Notes: generated by a model not told the origin, from the sequence alone. Shown: positions 1-10,133, counted from the first letter of the stretch. The stretch is 64,000 nt of DNA from Paraburkholderia phenazinium (GCF_900141745.1 NZ_FSRM01000001.1:4418939-4482938), one strand, 5' to 3'. Numbers and translations are program-made.

Positions 1-155
1 GCGGCGTGTTCCCGCAGTGCTGCAGCACGTGTGTCTCGCGCAATCCATAACTGCGTCGCAATCAGGCCGAGGGCCGTGACTGCTGTCAGCGCAACCGCAA
101 GCATGACCTCGATCAGCGATGCGCCGCGCGACCATCTGGCTTGTGCAGCGTTCAT
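1..155 (-). CDS. pilV: PilV-like minor type IV pilin, N-terminal part only
   Basis: This gene runs off the left edge, so only about 51 N-terminal residues are visible. The ATG at 155 overlaps the stop codon of the preceding pilin gene (ATGA), so the two are translationally coupled. The start reads MNAAQARWSRGASLIEVML, followed by a hydrophobic helix. It shows a type III prepilin signal: a short basic leader, Gly, the cleavage point, then ASLIE with Glu at +5. PilV-type proteins are minor pilins that prime assembly of the type IV pilus. The name rests on the ASLIEVM motif and the position after a FimT/GspH pilin. GspI is the main alternative. Confidence 0.7.
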   Translation of the reverse strand, partial: MNAAQARWSRGASLIEVMLAVALTAVTALGLIATQLWIARDTRAAALREHA

Positions 156-712
156 GACGTTGCTCCGCATGCGCCGTCGACGATGCGCGGCCGTCCACCC
201 GCCGCGATACGGATGCAGCGCCGCCACGACTGCCCTTGTGTCGCCCGCGAAGCGGCGTGCGGTGCGATGTCGAAGTTACGGAAGCTGCCGATCAACTGAC
301 CGGAGGGCGGCGTGAACGTGAGATTCGTCTCGATCCCGGCAATACTCACCGCAGCCAGTTCGGCCTGCGCACGTAACACCGATGGCGTTCCAGCGCGCTC
401 GACCATCACTGCCCATCCGCATGACCAGTCCGCCAATCCGGTGCGGCAAGCTTGCCCGGAGGCAAGACAGTGCCGCGCCGCGTCGACCCGGCACACAGTC
501 ACACGCACACCGCGCCTGACGGCTTCGCTGCGCGCGTATGACAACGTCGAAAGGAGGGCTCGCGCACGCGCATCGACCTGGTCGCGCGTATGCCACGCGA
601 CGAACGATGGTGTCGTCATAACCGCAATGACCGCCAGCACGGCAACCACGACCAATGTTTCGATCAACGTAAAACCGCGGGCCACGCGCGGTAAATCTGC
701 ATCCTGCTTCAT
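152..712 (-). CDS. fimT: FimT/GspH-family minor pseudopilin
   Basis: A 186-residue protein with the prepilin motif RGFTLIETLVVVAVLAVIAV near the N-terminus (Gly, cleavage, FTLIE), followed by a GspH-type soluble domain containing four or more cysteines that may form disulfides. FimT/GspH proteins are minor pilins of type IV pili or type II secretion. I chose the ATG at 712 because GAGGAATGCAGATG places a GAGG ribosome site at good spacing. The ATG at 718 would sit directly on that site. It is the first visible gene of a minus-strand pilin operon continuing beyond the left edge. Confidence 0.8.
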   Translation of the reverse strand: MKQDADLPRVARGFTLIETLVVVAVLAVIAVMTTPSFVAWHTRDQVDARARALLSTLSYARSEAVRRGVRVTVCRVDAARHCLASGQACRTGLADWSCGWAVMVERAGTPSVLRAQAELAAVSIAGIETNLTFTPPSGQLIGSFRNFDIAPHAASRATQGQSWRRCIRIAAGGRPRIVDGACGATS

Positions 713-866
713 CTGCATTCCTCAACTTCAAAAGAATGCGATCAATTTACGCAAGCAGGAGTGCGTCGACAATCTGCCGAACGGCCAGGTAGCGGACGAG
801 CGGCGTCACCCGCAACAATGTCGGTGACGACTACAGGGAGAATAAAAGATGCTATTGCGCGAACAA

Positions 867-1349
867 TCAGCGCTTGCGGGTAGGCTTGGGCGGCGTCGCC
901 GCGCGGCGAAACTCTTCGATGACGTCTTCGAATTCAGACACGTCCTCGAAACGCCGGTAGACAGAAGCAAAGCGCACGTAGGCAATCGTGTCGAGCGCAC
1001 GCAACTCGTTCATCACGAGTTCGCCAAGACGCTCGCTGCGCACTTCGCGCTCGCCACTACCCAGCAGTTGGTATTCAATACGGGCGACAGCCGCGTCGAC
1101 CGCGTCCGCCGCAACCGGGCGCTTGCGCAGCGCCAGTTGCATGCTCGCGACGATCTTGCGGCGATCGAATTCGGTGCGGCTGCCATCCTTCTTGACGACC
1201 GACGGCAACGCCAGCTCGACCCGCTCATACGTCGTAAAACGTTTGTCGCAGGCCGGGCAGCGGCGGCGCCGGCGAATCGCGGCGCCGTCCTCGGATACGC
1301 GCGAGTCCACGACCTGCGTATCGTCATGCCGGCAGAAGGGGCAGCGCAT
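867..1349 (-). CDS. nrdR: Transcriptional repressor NrdR
   Basis: A 160-residue protein of the usual NrdR length. The N-terminal zinc ribbon has CPFC at residues 3-6 and CPAC near 31-34, with basic residues between them ([10 protein letters not shown]). An ATP-cone domain follows, beginning near [14 protein letters not shown]. NrdR senses ATP/dATP and represses ribonucleotide reductase genes by binding NrdR boxes. It starts 3 bp after the glyA stop on the same strand, so it is almost certainly co-transcribed with glyA, an arrangement familiar in beta- and gammaproteobacteria. The C-terminus (PPKPTRKR) is basic and probably disordered. Confidence 0.97.
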   Translation of the reverse strand: MRCPFCRHDDTQVVDSRVSEDGAAIRRRRRCPACDKRFTTYERVELALPSVVKKDGSRTEFDRRKIVASMQLALRKRPVAADAVDAAVARIEYQLLGSGEREVRSERLGELVMNELRALDTIAYVRFASVYRRFEDVSEFEDVIEEFRRAATPPKPTRKR

Positions 1350-1352
1350 CGC

Positions 1353-2600
<1,248 letters not shown>

Positions 2601-3161
2601 ACGGATTCCGTTGAGTGTTTTCAGGTTGACCGGATCGTGCGCCGAATTTCGTGCAGAAAGCGTAGTGGGTACGCGGCGCTGCTGGCGGCTGTGCCAGCCC
2701 TGACGTGGCGGATGAAGATAAGCCGCACACGCGAGGCAGGACAGCCACCGGCGGCGCAATTGACTGCGCGCGGATCACGGCTGCCCAGGCGAACGGCAAA
2801 ACGGCACCCTGCGCTTCACGGTGGGACGCTCCACCTTGAACCTGTTTGGTTCTATCGCCAGTCACGCAGGGATGAGCGCGTTAGTTTATTGGAACCGCCT
2901 GGAATAGGCAACCGGCCCGCCGCGTGGCCCGCAGGGGCAAGCGCCCTGCAAACATCAGACGAAATCCCGCAACGAGCAGGAGCCGTCCCGGCACCCGTAA
3001 CGCCCGCCGAGGCGGACGGCCCGGCCGCGAATGACCCACCGGTCTCTCATGCCGCCTCCGCGCGCCCGGAGACGCTCCACTGGCGGCAAGGGCGTTCTTG
3101 CCGCAGCGCCGCATTGCAAGTAGGCTTGGCGACTTTCCCCTCTCCCCATCAGGAAAACGCA
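2601..3161. other. Divergent intergenic region between glyA and ydfG
   Basis: About 560 bp without a convincing gene, holding the promoters of two divergent genes. The only structure I see is a small inverted repeat at 3083-3104 (GCGGCAAG, 6-nt loop, CTTGCCGC), about 58 bp before the ydfG start. AGGAAA at 3151-3156 is the ribosome-binding site of ydfG. Open frames crossing here are extensions of antisense frames. Confidence 0.5.
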
Positions 3162-3908
3162 ATGATCGTCTTCGTCACCGGGGCGTCCGCAGGATTCGGC
3201 GCTGCCATCGCCCGTACTTTCGTCAAGGGCGGCCATCGCGTCGTCGCCACCGCGCGCCGTAAAGACCGTCTGCAGGCGCTTGCCGACGAACTGGGCGACG
3301 CGCTTTTGCCGCTCGAACTCGACGTGCGCGACCGTGCCGCCGTCGCCGCCGTGCCCGCCGCGCTACCGGAGAGCTTTGCGGCGATCGACGTGCTGGTGAA
3401 CAACGCGGGCCTCGCGCTTGGCCTTGAACCTGCGCAACGCGCGAACCTCGACGACTGGCAAACCATGATCGACACGAACTGCTCCGGGCTCGTGCACGTC
3501 ACGCATGCATTGCTACCCGGGATGGTCGAGCGCAAATGCGGCCATGTGTTTAACCTAGGTTCGGCGGCGGCAAACTGGCCGTATGCGGGTGGTAACGTCT
3601 ACGGCGCCACCAAGGCTTTCGTGCGCCAGTTCAGCCTGAACCTGCGCGCCGATCTGGCCGGCACGCCGTTGCGCGTAACCGATGTCGAGCCTGGCTTGTG
3701 CGGGGGTACCGAGTTTTCCAACGTGCGCTTTCGCGGCGACGACGAGAAGGCGGCCAACGTCTACCAGAACGTGCAGCCGCTGACCGCCGAGGACATCGCC
3801 GATGCGATCTACTGGACCGCGACGCGCCCGGCACACGTCAACGTCAACACGATCGAACTGATGCCCGTCGCGCAGTCGTTTGCGGGGTTATCGGTGCATC
3901 GCGGCTAA
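3162..3908 (+). CDS. ydfG: YdfG-like NADP-dependent 3-hydroxy acid / serine dehydrogenase (SDR family)
   Basis: A 248-residue classical short-chain dehydrogenase. It begins MIVFVTGASAGFGAAIAR with the TGxxxGxG cofactor motif. NNAG lies near residue 86, the catalytic Tyr-Lys is in YGATKAF, and PGLCGGTEFSNVRF near residue 184 closely resembles E. coli YdfG. YdfG oxidises L-allo-threonine, serine and 3-hydroxypropionate, and reduces malonic semialdehyde. The ATG at 3162 has AGGAAA 5 nt upstream. A much longer open frame from 849 runs into this gene in phase but only because the antisense of nrdR and glyA happens to stay open. Confidence 0.93.
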   Translation: MIVFVTGASAGFGAAIARTFVKGGHRVVATARRKDRLQALADELGDALLPLELDVRDRAAVAAVPAALPESFAAIDVLVNNAGLALGLEPAQRANLDDWQTMIDTNCSGLVHVTHALLPGMVERKCGHVFNLGSAAANWPYAGGNVYGATKAFVRQFSLNLRADLAGTPLRVTDVEPGLCGGTEFSNVRFRGDDEKAANVYQNVQPLTAEDIADAIYWTATRPAHVNVNTIELMPVAQSFAGLSVHRG

Positions 3909-3974
3909 GGCCGCCTTATCCGGACTGACCCACGAAATAACGTGGGGTTTTGCGTTCCGGGTAAAATGCGCCGC

Positions 3975-4445
3975 ATGAATATGTCCCCCAGCGAGCCCGA
4001 TGCGGGAATCGGCTTCATCTGGCCGATTCGCGTGTACTACGAAGATACCGATGCTGGCGGCATCGTGTTCTACGCGAATTATTTGAAGTTTTTCGAGCGG
4101 GCACGTACCGAATGGCTACGAGCATGCGGCGTCGAGCAGGACCGCCTGGTGCAGGAAACGGGCGCCCTGTTCATCGTACGCAGCACCGCGCTCGACTATC
4201 TCGCGCCCGCCCGGCTTGACGATCTCGTCAAAATTGTTAGCCGCCCCGAACGAATTGGCCGCGCGTCGGTCGATTTCTTCCAGGAGGCCTGGCGCGAGGG
4301 CACGCTGCTTGCTACGGGGACCATTCGGGTCGGCTGCGTCGACCGGGTAACGCTGCGCCCTGCCGCGATTCCTGCATCTGTCCTCGCCGCATTGCGTCGA
4401 GGGGCCGATGTAAGTATGTGCAACGTGTCAACGGACAACGGTTGA
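3975..4445 (+). CDS. ybgC: YbgC-type acyl-CoA thioesterase of the Tol-Pal cluster
   Basis: A hot-dog-fold thioesterase of about 156 residues. The signature YYEDTDAGGIVFYANYLKFF carries the catalytic Asp of the 4-hydroxybenzoyl-CoA thioesterase class. YbgC hydrolyses short-chain acyl-CoA or acyl-ACP and associates with phospholipid enzymes at the inner membrane. It is the usual first gene of tol-pal. I used the ATG at 3975. ATG 3981 and an upstream frame from 3942 are also possible. A TAAAAT hexamer ends only 7 bp before this ATG, so the mRNA may be nearly leaderless. Confidence 0.92.
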   Translation: MNMSPSEPDAGIGFIWPIRVYYEDTDAGGIVFYANYLKFFERARTEWLRACGVEQDRLVQETGALFIVRSTALDYLAPARLDDLVKIVSRPERIGRASVDFFQEAWREGTLLATGTIRVGCVDRVTLRPAAIPASVLAALRRGADVSMCNVSTDNG

Positions 4446-4599
4446 ACATCGTTGTTACGGGGCCAGTGAACTCGTATCGATCAAGCAACACAAAGCATGG
4501 TTCGGCCCGCGGTCTGCCGAAGCTTCCGGTTTCCTCACGGCAAGCTTCGACTGACCTTGCAGCCGGACGCCCCCTTCCGGGACGTTACAGCGAACCTAT

Positions 4600-5277
4600 A
4601 TGAACACTACACAAGATCTATCGATCATTTCTCTCGTTCTTAATGCGAGTCTGCTGGCCCAGGCAGTGATGGCACTGTTGCTGCTGCTGTCGCTGCTGTC
4701 GTGGACTTTCATCTTCCGCAAGTGGTTTGCGATCCGCCGCGCACGCGCGCAGACTGAGCGTTTCGAACGCGATTTCTGGTCCGGCGGCGACCTGCAGGCG
4801 CTCTATCAAAGCGCTGCGAACAACCGCCATACGATCGGTGCGCTCGAACGCATCTTCGAGTCCGGCATGCGCGAATTCCTGAAGGGCAAGGAAAAGCGAC
4901 TTAACGACCCGGGCCTGATCCTCGACGGCGCCCGCCGCGCGATGCGCGCCGCGTTCCAGCGCGAGATGGATGTGCTCGAAGCCAATCTGGCGTTCCTCGC
5001 CTCGGTGGGTTCGGTCAGTCCGTACATCGGTCTCTTCGGCACGGTTTGGGGGATCATGAATGCGTTCCGCGGCCTCGCCAACGTCCAGCAGGCCACGCTC
5101 GCCAACGTCGCGCCAGGTATCGCCGAGGCGCTGACCGCAACGGCAATCGGCCTGTTCGCAGCCATTCCGGCGGTGGTGGCCTACAACCGTTACGCGCACG
5201 ACATCGACCGTCTGGCGATCCGCTTCGAGACCTTCATCGAAGAATTCTCGAACATCCTGCAACGTCAGGCGCACTAA
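4600..5277 (+). CDS. tolQ: Tol-Pal system proton channel subunit TolQ
   Basis: A 225-residue inner-membrane protein of the MotA/TolQ/ExbB family. One transmembrane helix lies near residues 18-38 (ALLLLLSLLSWTFIF), then a cytoplasmic loop, and two C-terminal helices around SVSPYIGLFGTVWGIMNAF and IAEALTATAIGLFAAIPAV. TolQ and TolR use the proton gradient to energise TolA during outer-membrane constriction at division. The gap to tolR is 10 bp. Confidence 0.97.
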   Translation: MNTTQDLSIISLVLNASLLAQAVMALLLLLSLLSWTFIFRKWFAIRRARAQTERFERDFWSGGDLQALYQSAANNRHTIGALERIFESGMREFLKGKEKRLNDPGLILDGARRAMRAAFQREMDVLEANLAFLASVGSVSPYIGLFGTVWGIMNAFRGLANVQQATLANVAPGIAEALTATAIGLFAAIPAVVAYNRYAHDIDRLAIRFETFIEEFSNILQRQAH

Positions 5278-5287
5278 GGAGTCCACG

Positions 5288-5740
5288 ATGGCCGGTTCCT
5301 CCAGTCGCTCCTCCAGTATGCGCGGCAGCCGTTCGCGCCGCGCGATGGCCGATATCAACGTCGTACCGTATATCGACGTGATGCTCGTGCTGCTCGTGAT
5401 CTTCATGGTGACCGCGCCGCTCGTCGCACCGTCGATCGTCAATCTGCCTACCGTCGGCGGGGCCGCTCCGCAACAGCAGACACCGCCGGTTGTCGTGAAT
5501 ATCCGCGCAGATGGCAACATGAACGTCAAATATAAAGACGACAATGGCGCCATGCAGCAGGAAAGCATGACGCGGGCGGATCTCGATAGCTTCGTCACCG
5601 ACCGCGAGCAGTCGCACCCGGACCAGCCGGTTGTGATCGCCGCTGACAAGACGGTGAAGTACGAAGCGGTGATGAACGTGATGTCCGACCTGAAGGCTCG
5701 CGGCGTCAAGCGCGTTGGCCTGCTCGTCAAATCGCAATGA
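5288..5740 (+). CDS. tolR: Tol-Pal system protein TolR
   Basis: A 150-residue ExbD/TolR-family protein. A basic, Ser-rich N-terminal tail precedes a single transmembrane helix (VMLVLLVIFMVTAP), with the proton-relay aspartate in PYIDVML. A periplasmic domain follows. AAGGAG precedes the ATG at good spacing. The stop codon overlaps the tolA start (ATGA at 5737-5740), so translation is coupled. Confidence 0.97.
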   Translation: MAGSSSRSSSMRGSRSRRAMADINVVPYIDVMLVLLVIFMVTAPLVAPSIVNLPTVGGAAPQQQTPPVVVNIRADGNMNVKYKDDNGAMQQESMTRADLDSFVTDREQSHPDQPVVIAADKTVKYEAVMNVMSDLKARGVKRVGLLVKSQ

Positions 5741-6747
5741 TCCGCAAGAATTCCACTTACCCGCTCCAGCCGCCGCGTGAACGCGGTACCTGGCGAGCGT
5801 TCGCGCTCGCGCTGGTGATGCATGCGCTGCTTGCGTTCTTTCTGTACCACGGCATTCAATGGCAGAACAGCACGCCCGCGGGCGCCGAAGCCGAACTGTG
5901 GACGGAGGTGCCCGACGTCACGACGCCGCGGCCGCCACCGCCGCCTCCGGTGCCGGTAGCCCCTGCTCCGCCGCTGCCTGATGAACAGGCGGATATTGCG
6001 TTGCAGGAAAAGAAACGTCAGCAGCAGGAAGCCGCACGCCAGGCCCAGCTTGCCGAACAGCAGCGACAGCAGCAGCTGCAAGCCCAGCAGGAGGCCGATG
6101 CGAAGCGCCAGCAACAACTCGCCGACCAGGCTGCGCAGCTGGCCGCCCAGAAAGCTCAGGCCGCCAAGCTGAAGCAGCAACAGCAGCAGGCTGACAAGCT
6201 CAAGCAGCAGCAATTAGCTGATCAGCAAAAGCAGGATCAGTTGAAGCAGCAGCAACTGCAGGAGCAGCAACAACAGGCCCAGGCCGACGCGCAAAAGAAG
6301 GCTGATGAGCAGAAGGCGGCGAAGGCGGCTAAAGCGGCGGCCGACGCAGCGCAAGCGAAGAAGCTCGATCAGGAGCGTCGTGCGCGGCTTGCACAGATGC
6401 AAGGTATGGCCGGGGGCGAAGGCTCGACGGGCAACGGTCTTGCGAAGAGCGGCACCGGTAGTGGCTCTGGCGGCACGTCGACTTCGCCGGGGTATGCGGA
6501 CAAGGTCAGACGGCGCGTGCGGCCCAACATCGTTTGGTCGGGTGATACGCAAGGTCTGGAAACCGAAATTTCCGTACGTTGCTCGCCTACGGGCACGCTA
6601 CTGGACGTGACGGTCACCCGTCCCAGCAGCAATCCCCAGTGGGATGCAGCCGCTGAGCGAGCCGTCAGGGCGTCCGATCCGATGCCGGTCGATGTTGATG
6701 GTAAAACGCCGTCGAGCTTCAAGATTACCTTACGCCCGGCTGGTTGA
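5737..6747 (+). CDS. tolA: Tol-Pal system protein TolA (TonB-box type)
   Basis: A 336-residue bitopic protein. One transmembrane segment near residues 20-37 (FALALVMHALLAFFLYHG) precedes a Pro-rich stretch, a long Gln/Lys/Ala-rich helical rod (about residues 88-220), a Gly/Ser linker, and a C-terminal TonB-like domain of about 90 residues (RRVRPNIVW, then VTVTRPSSNPQWDAAAERAV). TolA links the TolQR motor to Pal at the outer membrane. The Gln-rich rod leaves a long antisense open frame, which is an artefact. Confidence 0.95.
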   Translation: MIRKNSTYPLQPPRERGTWRAFALALVMHALLAFFLYHGIQWQNSTPAGAEAELWTEVPDVTTPRPPPPPPVPVAPAPPLPDEQADIALQEKKRQQQEAARQAQLAEQQRQQQLQAQQEADAKRQQQLADQAAQLAAQKAQAAKLKQQQQQADKLKQQQLADQQKQDQLKQQQLQEQQQQAQADAQKKADEQKAAKAAKAAADAAQAKKLDQERRARLAQMQGMAGGEGSTGNGLAKSGTGSGSGGTSTSPGYADKVRRRVRPNIVWSGDTQGLETEISVRCSPTGTLLDVTVTRPSSNPQWDAAAERAVRASDPMPVDVDGKTPSSFKITLRPAG

Positions 6748-6758
6748 TAGCAGGCCCA

Positions 6759-6779
6759 ACGCCCCGTCCAGCGGGGCGT
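6759..6779 (+). terminator. GC-rich hairpin after tolA
   Basis: ACGCCCCG (6759-6766), a 5-nt loop, then CGGGGCGT (6772-6779), starting 12 bp after the tolA stop. No T-run follows, so it may be a partial terminator, an mRNA-stability element or a processing site between tolA and tolB. Confidence 0.45.
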
Positions 6780-6861
6780 CTCCGGGAACGAATTGAGAGT
6801 TTCCCGGTCTGTCTGCTGTCATACCGTGATAGAAATCGTATTTTTTGGGAATCCATACAGC

Positions 6862-8154
6862 ATGACTTTGATGACCAAGCTAGGCCTGCGGACATTGGTG
6901 GCGTCGTGCCTGATTGCAGCGGGCGGCGCCGCACACGCCCAACTTAACGTCCTCGTTACGGGCGTCGGAGCTACCCAGTTCCCCATCGCGACGGCGAATT
7001 TCGCCAATGAAGCGAACTCGCCGCAACAGGTCAGCACGATCGTGCGCCAGGATCTGCAACGCAGCGGCAAATTCACCAACGTCGACGCCGGCAGCGCGCC
7101 CGTTTCGGAAACCGATTCGGTCGATCTGGGTAGCTGGAAGGCCAAGGGCGCCAACGCGTTCGTGGCTGGCAGCGTGAACCACCTGCCGAACGGCCAGTAC
7201 GAAGTGCGCTTCAAACTGTACGACACGGTCAAGGGCGAAAGCCTTGGCGGCCTCGTGCTGGTGAGCCCTGAAAGCGGCCTGCGGATGAGCGCGCACAAGG
7301 TCGCGGACTACATCTATGCGAAGCTGCTGGGTGATCGCGGCGTGTTCGCCACCCGTCTGTCATACGTCATCAAGACCGGCAACCGCTACCAGTTGCAGAT
7401 TTCCGATTCGGATGGCCAGGATGCGCACATCGCGCTGTCGAGCCCCGAGCCGATCATCTCGCCCGCCTGGTCGCCTGACGGCACGAAGGTCGCCTACGTG
7501 TCCTTCGAAAAGAAAAAGCCGATCGTCTACATCCACGATCTGCCCACGGGCCGTCGTGTGATCGTTTCGGACCAGAAGGGAAATAACAGTGCGCCGGCCT
7601 GGTCGCCGGATGGACGCACGTTGGCTGTGGCGCTTTCGCGCACCGGCAACACGCAGATTTTCGCCGTCAATGCGGACGGCAGCGGTCTGCGCCGGCTGAC
7701 TCAAGGCAGCTCGATCGACACCGAACCGAACTACTCTCCTGACGGACAGTGGATTTATTTCACCAGCGACCGTGGTGGTCAACCGCAGATCTACAAGATG
7801 CCGGCCCAGGGCGAAAGCGCCGGAGCGGCCCAGCGGGTCACGTTCACGGGCAGCTACAATACGAGCCCGCGCGTGAGCCCGGACGGCAAGCAGCTCGCCT
7901 ATATCTCGCGTGTGGGCGGCGCTTTCAAGCTGTATGTTCAGGACTTGCAGTCCGGTTCCGCAACCGGCCTGACCGACACAACACATGACGAATCGCCGAG
8001 CTTCGCGGCGAATGGTCAGTACATTCTTTACGCCACACAGGTGAACGGCCGTGGCGTGTTGGCCGCAGTATCGACCGACGGTCGCACTCGGCAGGTCCTG
8101 TCCGTTCAGGGCGGCGTCGTTCGCGAGCCGTCCTGGGGCCCGTTTATGCAATAA
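6862..8154 (+). CDS. tolB: Tol-Pal system beta-propeller protein TolB
   Basis: A 430-residue periplasmic protein with a signal peptide ([16 protein letters not shown], cleavage before QLNV), an N-terminal alpha/beta domain and a six-bladed WD40-like propeller whose blades repeat motifs such as [26 protein letters not shown] and [13 protein letters not shown]. TolB binds Pal and helps relocate it during division. I chose ATG 6862 because it gives the standard signal peptide. The frame opens at 6793, but that extension has no signal-peptide logic. Confidence 0.97.
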   Translation: MTLMTKLGLRTLVASCLIAAGGAAHAQLNVLVTGVGATQFPIATANFANEANSPQQVSTIVRQDLQRSGKFTNVDAGSAPVSETDSVDLGSWKAKGANAFVAGSVNHLPNGQYEVRFKLYDTVKGESLGGLVLVSPESGLRMSAHKVADYIYAKLLGDRGVFATRLSYVIKTGNRYQLQISDSDGQDAHIALSSPEPIISPAWSPDGTKVAYVSFEKKKPIVYIHDLPTGRRVIVSDQKGNNSAPAWSPDGRTLAVALSRTGNTQIFAVNADGSGLRRLTQGSSIDTEPNYSPDGQWIYFTSDRGGQPQIYKMPAQGESAGAAQRVTFTGSYNTSPRVSPDGKQLAYISRVGGAFKLYVQDLQSGSATGLTDTTHDESPSFAANGQYILYATQVNGRGVLAAVSTDGRTRQVLSVQGGVVREPSWGPFMQ

Positions 8155-8172
8155 CACACAAGGAGAGTAACA

Positions 8173-8682
8173 ATGATGTCTAAACTTCGTATCGTATTTG
8201 CCGCATTGCTGGTCGGTGCACTCGCTGCATGTCATTCGGGCGTCAAGCTCGACGAGAACGCCAATAAGGGCGGCGCTGTATCAACTCAACCGAACCCGAA
8301 TGCAGTCGCACAGGTGAACGTCGACGAGCTGAACGATCCGAACAGCCCGCTCGCCAAGCGCAGCATCTACTTCGACTTCGACAGCTACTCGGTCAAGGAC
8401 GAATACCAGTCGCTGCTGGCACAACACGCGCGTTATCTGAAGGCACATCCGGAACGTCACGTGCTGATCCAGGGCAACACCGACGAACGCGGCACGAGCG
8501 AGTACAACCTGGCACTCGGCCAGAAGCGTGCTGAAGCTGTCCGTCGCGCGCTGTCGCTGCTTGGCGTGCCGGATTCGCAAATGGAAGCCGTGAGTCTGGG
8601 CAAGGAAAAGCCGCAGGCAACCGGTCATGACGAAGAATCGTGGGCACAAAACCGCCGCGCTGATCTCGTCTACCAACAGTAA
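8173..8682 (+). CDS. pal: Peptidoglycan-associated lipoprotein Pal
   Basis: A 169-residue outer-membrane lipoprotein. The signal peptide ends in the lipobox LAAC (Cys near residue 20). A short linker is followed by an OmpA C-terminal peptidoglycan-binding domain with IYFDFDSYSVKDEY and GNTDERGTSEYNLALGQKR. Pal anchors the outer membrane to peptidoglycan and is the docking partner of TolB and TolA. AGGAGAG precedes the ATG. A second in-frame ATG lies 3 bp downstream. Confidence 0.98.
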   Translation: MMSKLRIVFAALLVGALAACHSGVKLDENANKGGAVSTQPNPNAVAQVNVDELNDPNSPLAKRSIYFDFDSYSVKDEYQSLLAQHARYLKAHPERHVLIQGNTDERGTSEYNLALGQKRAEAVRRALSLLGVPDSQMEAVSLGKEKPQATGHDEESWAQNRRADLVYQQ

Positions 8683-8685
8683 TAG

Positions 8686-9447
8686 GTGATGAGCCGTATG
8701 ACGCAACGTTTCTCCTGGCTGCGCTTTGCTGCAGCCGCCTGCGTGGCGGGCTCGGCCCTGACGGCCGTGCCGGCTCACGCCGGCATGTTCGACGACGACC
8801 AGGCCCGTCAGGCGATTCTCGATCTGCGTACCAAGACCGATAGCCTGTCGAGTCAGTTGTCGGCCGCGCAGCGGACCATCCTCGATCAGTCCAACCGCCT
8901 CGATCAGCTCAACCAGCAGGTCGCGACGCTTCGCGGACAGAACGAGGACATGGCAAACCAGCTCGCCACAGTGCAAAAGCAGCAGAAGGACTACTACACC
9001 GATCTCGACACGCGGCTCAAGAAATTCGAGCCGCAGCAGCAGACCGTGGATGGTGTAGAAGGCACGGTACAGCCTGGCGAGACGGATGCGTTCAATGCGG
9101 CCTCAACGCAGTTCCGCAACGGCGACTTCAAGAGTGCGGCGGCCTCCTTCCGCAGCTTCATCGCCAAGTATCCGCAGAGCCCCTATCAGCCGACCGCGCA
9201 GTACTGGCTCGGCAACGCACTGTATGCACTGCGTGACTACAAGGGCTCGACGGCTACGTGGGAAGGCGTCGTGAAGAATTACCCGCAGCATCCGCGTGCG
9301 CCGGAAGCGCTGCTCGCGATTGCCAACAATCAGCTCGAACAAGGTCAGAAAGCAGCAGCAAAGAAGACCCTCGAGCAGATCGTGGCGCAATACGGCAGCT
9401 CGGACGTCGCGCAGTCGGCGCAAGGCAAGTTGTCGCAAATCAAGTAA
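8686..9447 (+). CDS. cpoB: Cell division coordinator CpoB (YbgF)
   Basis: A periplasmic protein of about 250 residues: signal peptide (to AVPAHA), an N-terminal coiled coil (about residues 45-110, DLRTKTDSLSSQLSAAQ onward), and a C-terminal TPR domain with repeats such as FRNGDFKSAAASFRSFIAKY and ALRDYKGSTATWEGVVKNY. CpoB links Tol-Pal to PBP1B-driven septal peptidoglycan synthesis. The frame can start at GTG 8686, ATG 8689 or ATG 8698, and I cannot choose confidently between them. It is the last gene of the Tol-Pal cluster. Confidence 0.93.
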   Translation: MMSRMTQRFSWLRFAAAACVAGSALTAVPAHAGMFDDDQARQAILDLRTKTDSLSSQLSAAQRTILDQSNRLDQLNQQVATLRGQNEDMANQLATVQKQQKDYYTDLDTRLKKFEPQQQTVDGVEGTVQPGETDAFNAASTQFRNGDFKSAAASFRSFIAKYPQSPYQPTAQYWLGNALYALRDYKGSTATWEGVVKNYPQHPRAPEALLAIANNQLEQGQKAAAKKTLEQIVAQYGSSDVAQSAQGKLSQIK

Positions 9448-9491
9448 TTTGCAGCTCGCAGCAAACGCGTAGTGTCGAATTAAACGTCACG

Positions 9492-9552
9492 CGCGCCTCT
9501 CGCCGGAAAGCCCGGGGCAGTCGTTGCTCTGGGCTTTCCGGCGAGAGGCGCG
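9492..9552. repeat. 22-bp perfect inverted repeat between cpoB and tRNA-Lys
   Basis: The left arm, 9492-9513, reads CGCGCCTCTCGCCGGAAAGC plus CC. The right arm, 9531-9552, is its exact reverse complement. The 17-nt interior can add wobble pairs (GGGGCA with TGCTCT). No T-run follows on either side. It could act as the cpoB terminator, an mRNA 3'-end stabiliser or a cruciform-type repeat. Confidence 0.85.
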
Positions 9553-9564
9553 ACAGCTGCCGGG

Positions 9565-9594
9565 TTGACAGGCGGCACGCCGTATCGCTATAAT
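9565..9594 (+). promoter_or_regulatory. Near-consensus sigma-70 promoter of tRNA-Lys
   Basis: Both hexamers match consensus exactly: TTGACA at 9565-9570 and TATAAT at 9589-9594, with an 18-bp spacer. Transcription would begin about 8 bp before the mature tRNA 5' end. The discriminator after the -10 (TCCGCT) is mixed rather than strongly GC-rich. Confidence 0.85.
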
Positions 9595-9608
9595 TCCGCT
9601 TCTCTTTT

Positions 9609-9684
9609 GGGTCGTTAGCTCAGCTGGTAGAGCAGCGGACTTTTAATCCGTTGGTCACAGGTTCGAATCCCGTACGGCCTACCA
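9609..9684 (+). tRNA. tRNA-Lys (anticodon TTT)
   Basis: A 76-nt cloverleaf with encoded CCA. The D-arm is GCTCAGCTGGTAGAGC, the anticodon loop is CTTTTAA with TTT in the centre, and the T-arm contains GGTTCGAATCC. The acceptor stem carries a G1-U72 pair and one internal G-U pair, otherwise Watson-Crick. Position-by-position similarity to E. coli tRNA-Lys is high. Confidence 0.97.
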
Positions 9685-9692
9685 AGAAAAAT

Positions 9693-9727
9693 CAAAGGGT
9701 TACAGGCCTTGGGCCTGTAACCCTTTG
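9693..9727 (+). terminator. Hairpin terminator after tRNA-Lys
   Basis: A perfect 16-bp stem: CAAAGGGTTACAGGCC (9693-9708), loop TTG, and its complement at 9712-9727. It starts 8 nt after the tRNA CCA end. The right flank TCCGTTT is only weakly T-rich. Confidence 0.75.
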
Positions 9728-10133
9728 TCCGTTTACGGGTTCGTCTAACCCAGTGGCTGCGCGCAATGCGCAGATCGCCAAAACTCGCTTGGGCTGTCGA
9801 AGCCGCTTCTCTCTGCAAATCGAAAGGGAGAGTCCGGAGAATCGTTCGACCGGTCCCGGCAAGCCGGCGTAAATCGTCGTCGGGTACCGCTTCGAGATAT
9901 CCAATCAAACTAGTGCCGCCGCACTATCTCGCACCCACAGCGCTCGTCACCTCACTCTGACAGAAAGCCGGATCCCTTCCGCAGGAGCGCCCCACTCCAG
10001 CGCAGCATATACCTACGCCACCCCGAAAAACCAACTCAATTGGACTCCGAAGTTTCTCGTTTATCGAGACACCAAGACATGTAATGATCGCGCCCGGTGA
10101 GTCAACAACGTGTTGCGCAGTGCCCCAGTCAGC
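9728..10133. other. Gene-poor stretch after tRNA-Lys
   Basis: About 400 bp in which I see no convincing gene. There is a short hairpin TCTCG-TTTAT-CGAGA near 10055-10070 and a locally AT-richer patch (around 10020-10060), which may hold the promoter of the small membrane protein that follows. Confidence 0.4.

Noticed and set aside
2601..2890. Possible glycine or folate riboswitch upstream of glyA
   Set aside because: I searched by eye for the conserved cores and could not find them; ordinary leader sequence is the simpler reading.
4618..6213. 531-codon open frame on the minus strand opposite tolQ, tolR and tolA
   Set aside because: Leu/Arg-rich low-complexity translation produced by the antisense of the Gln/Lys-rich tolA rod; the plus-strand genes have clear motifs and overlaps.
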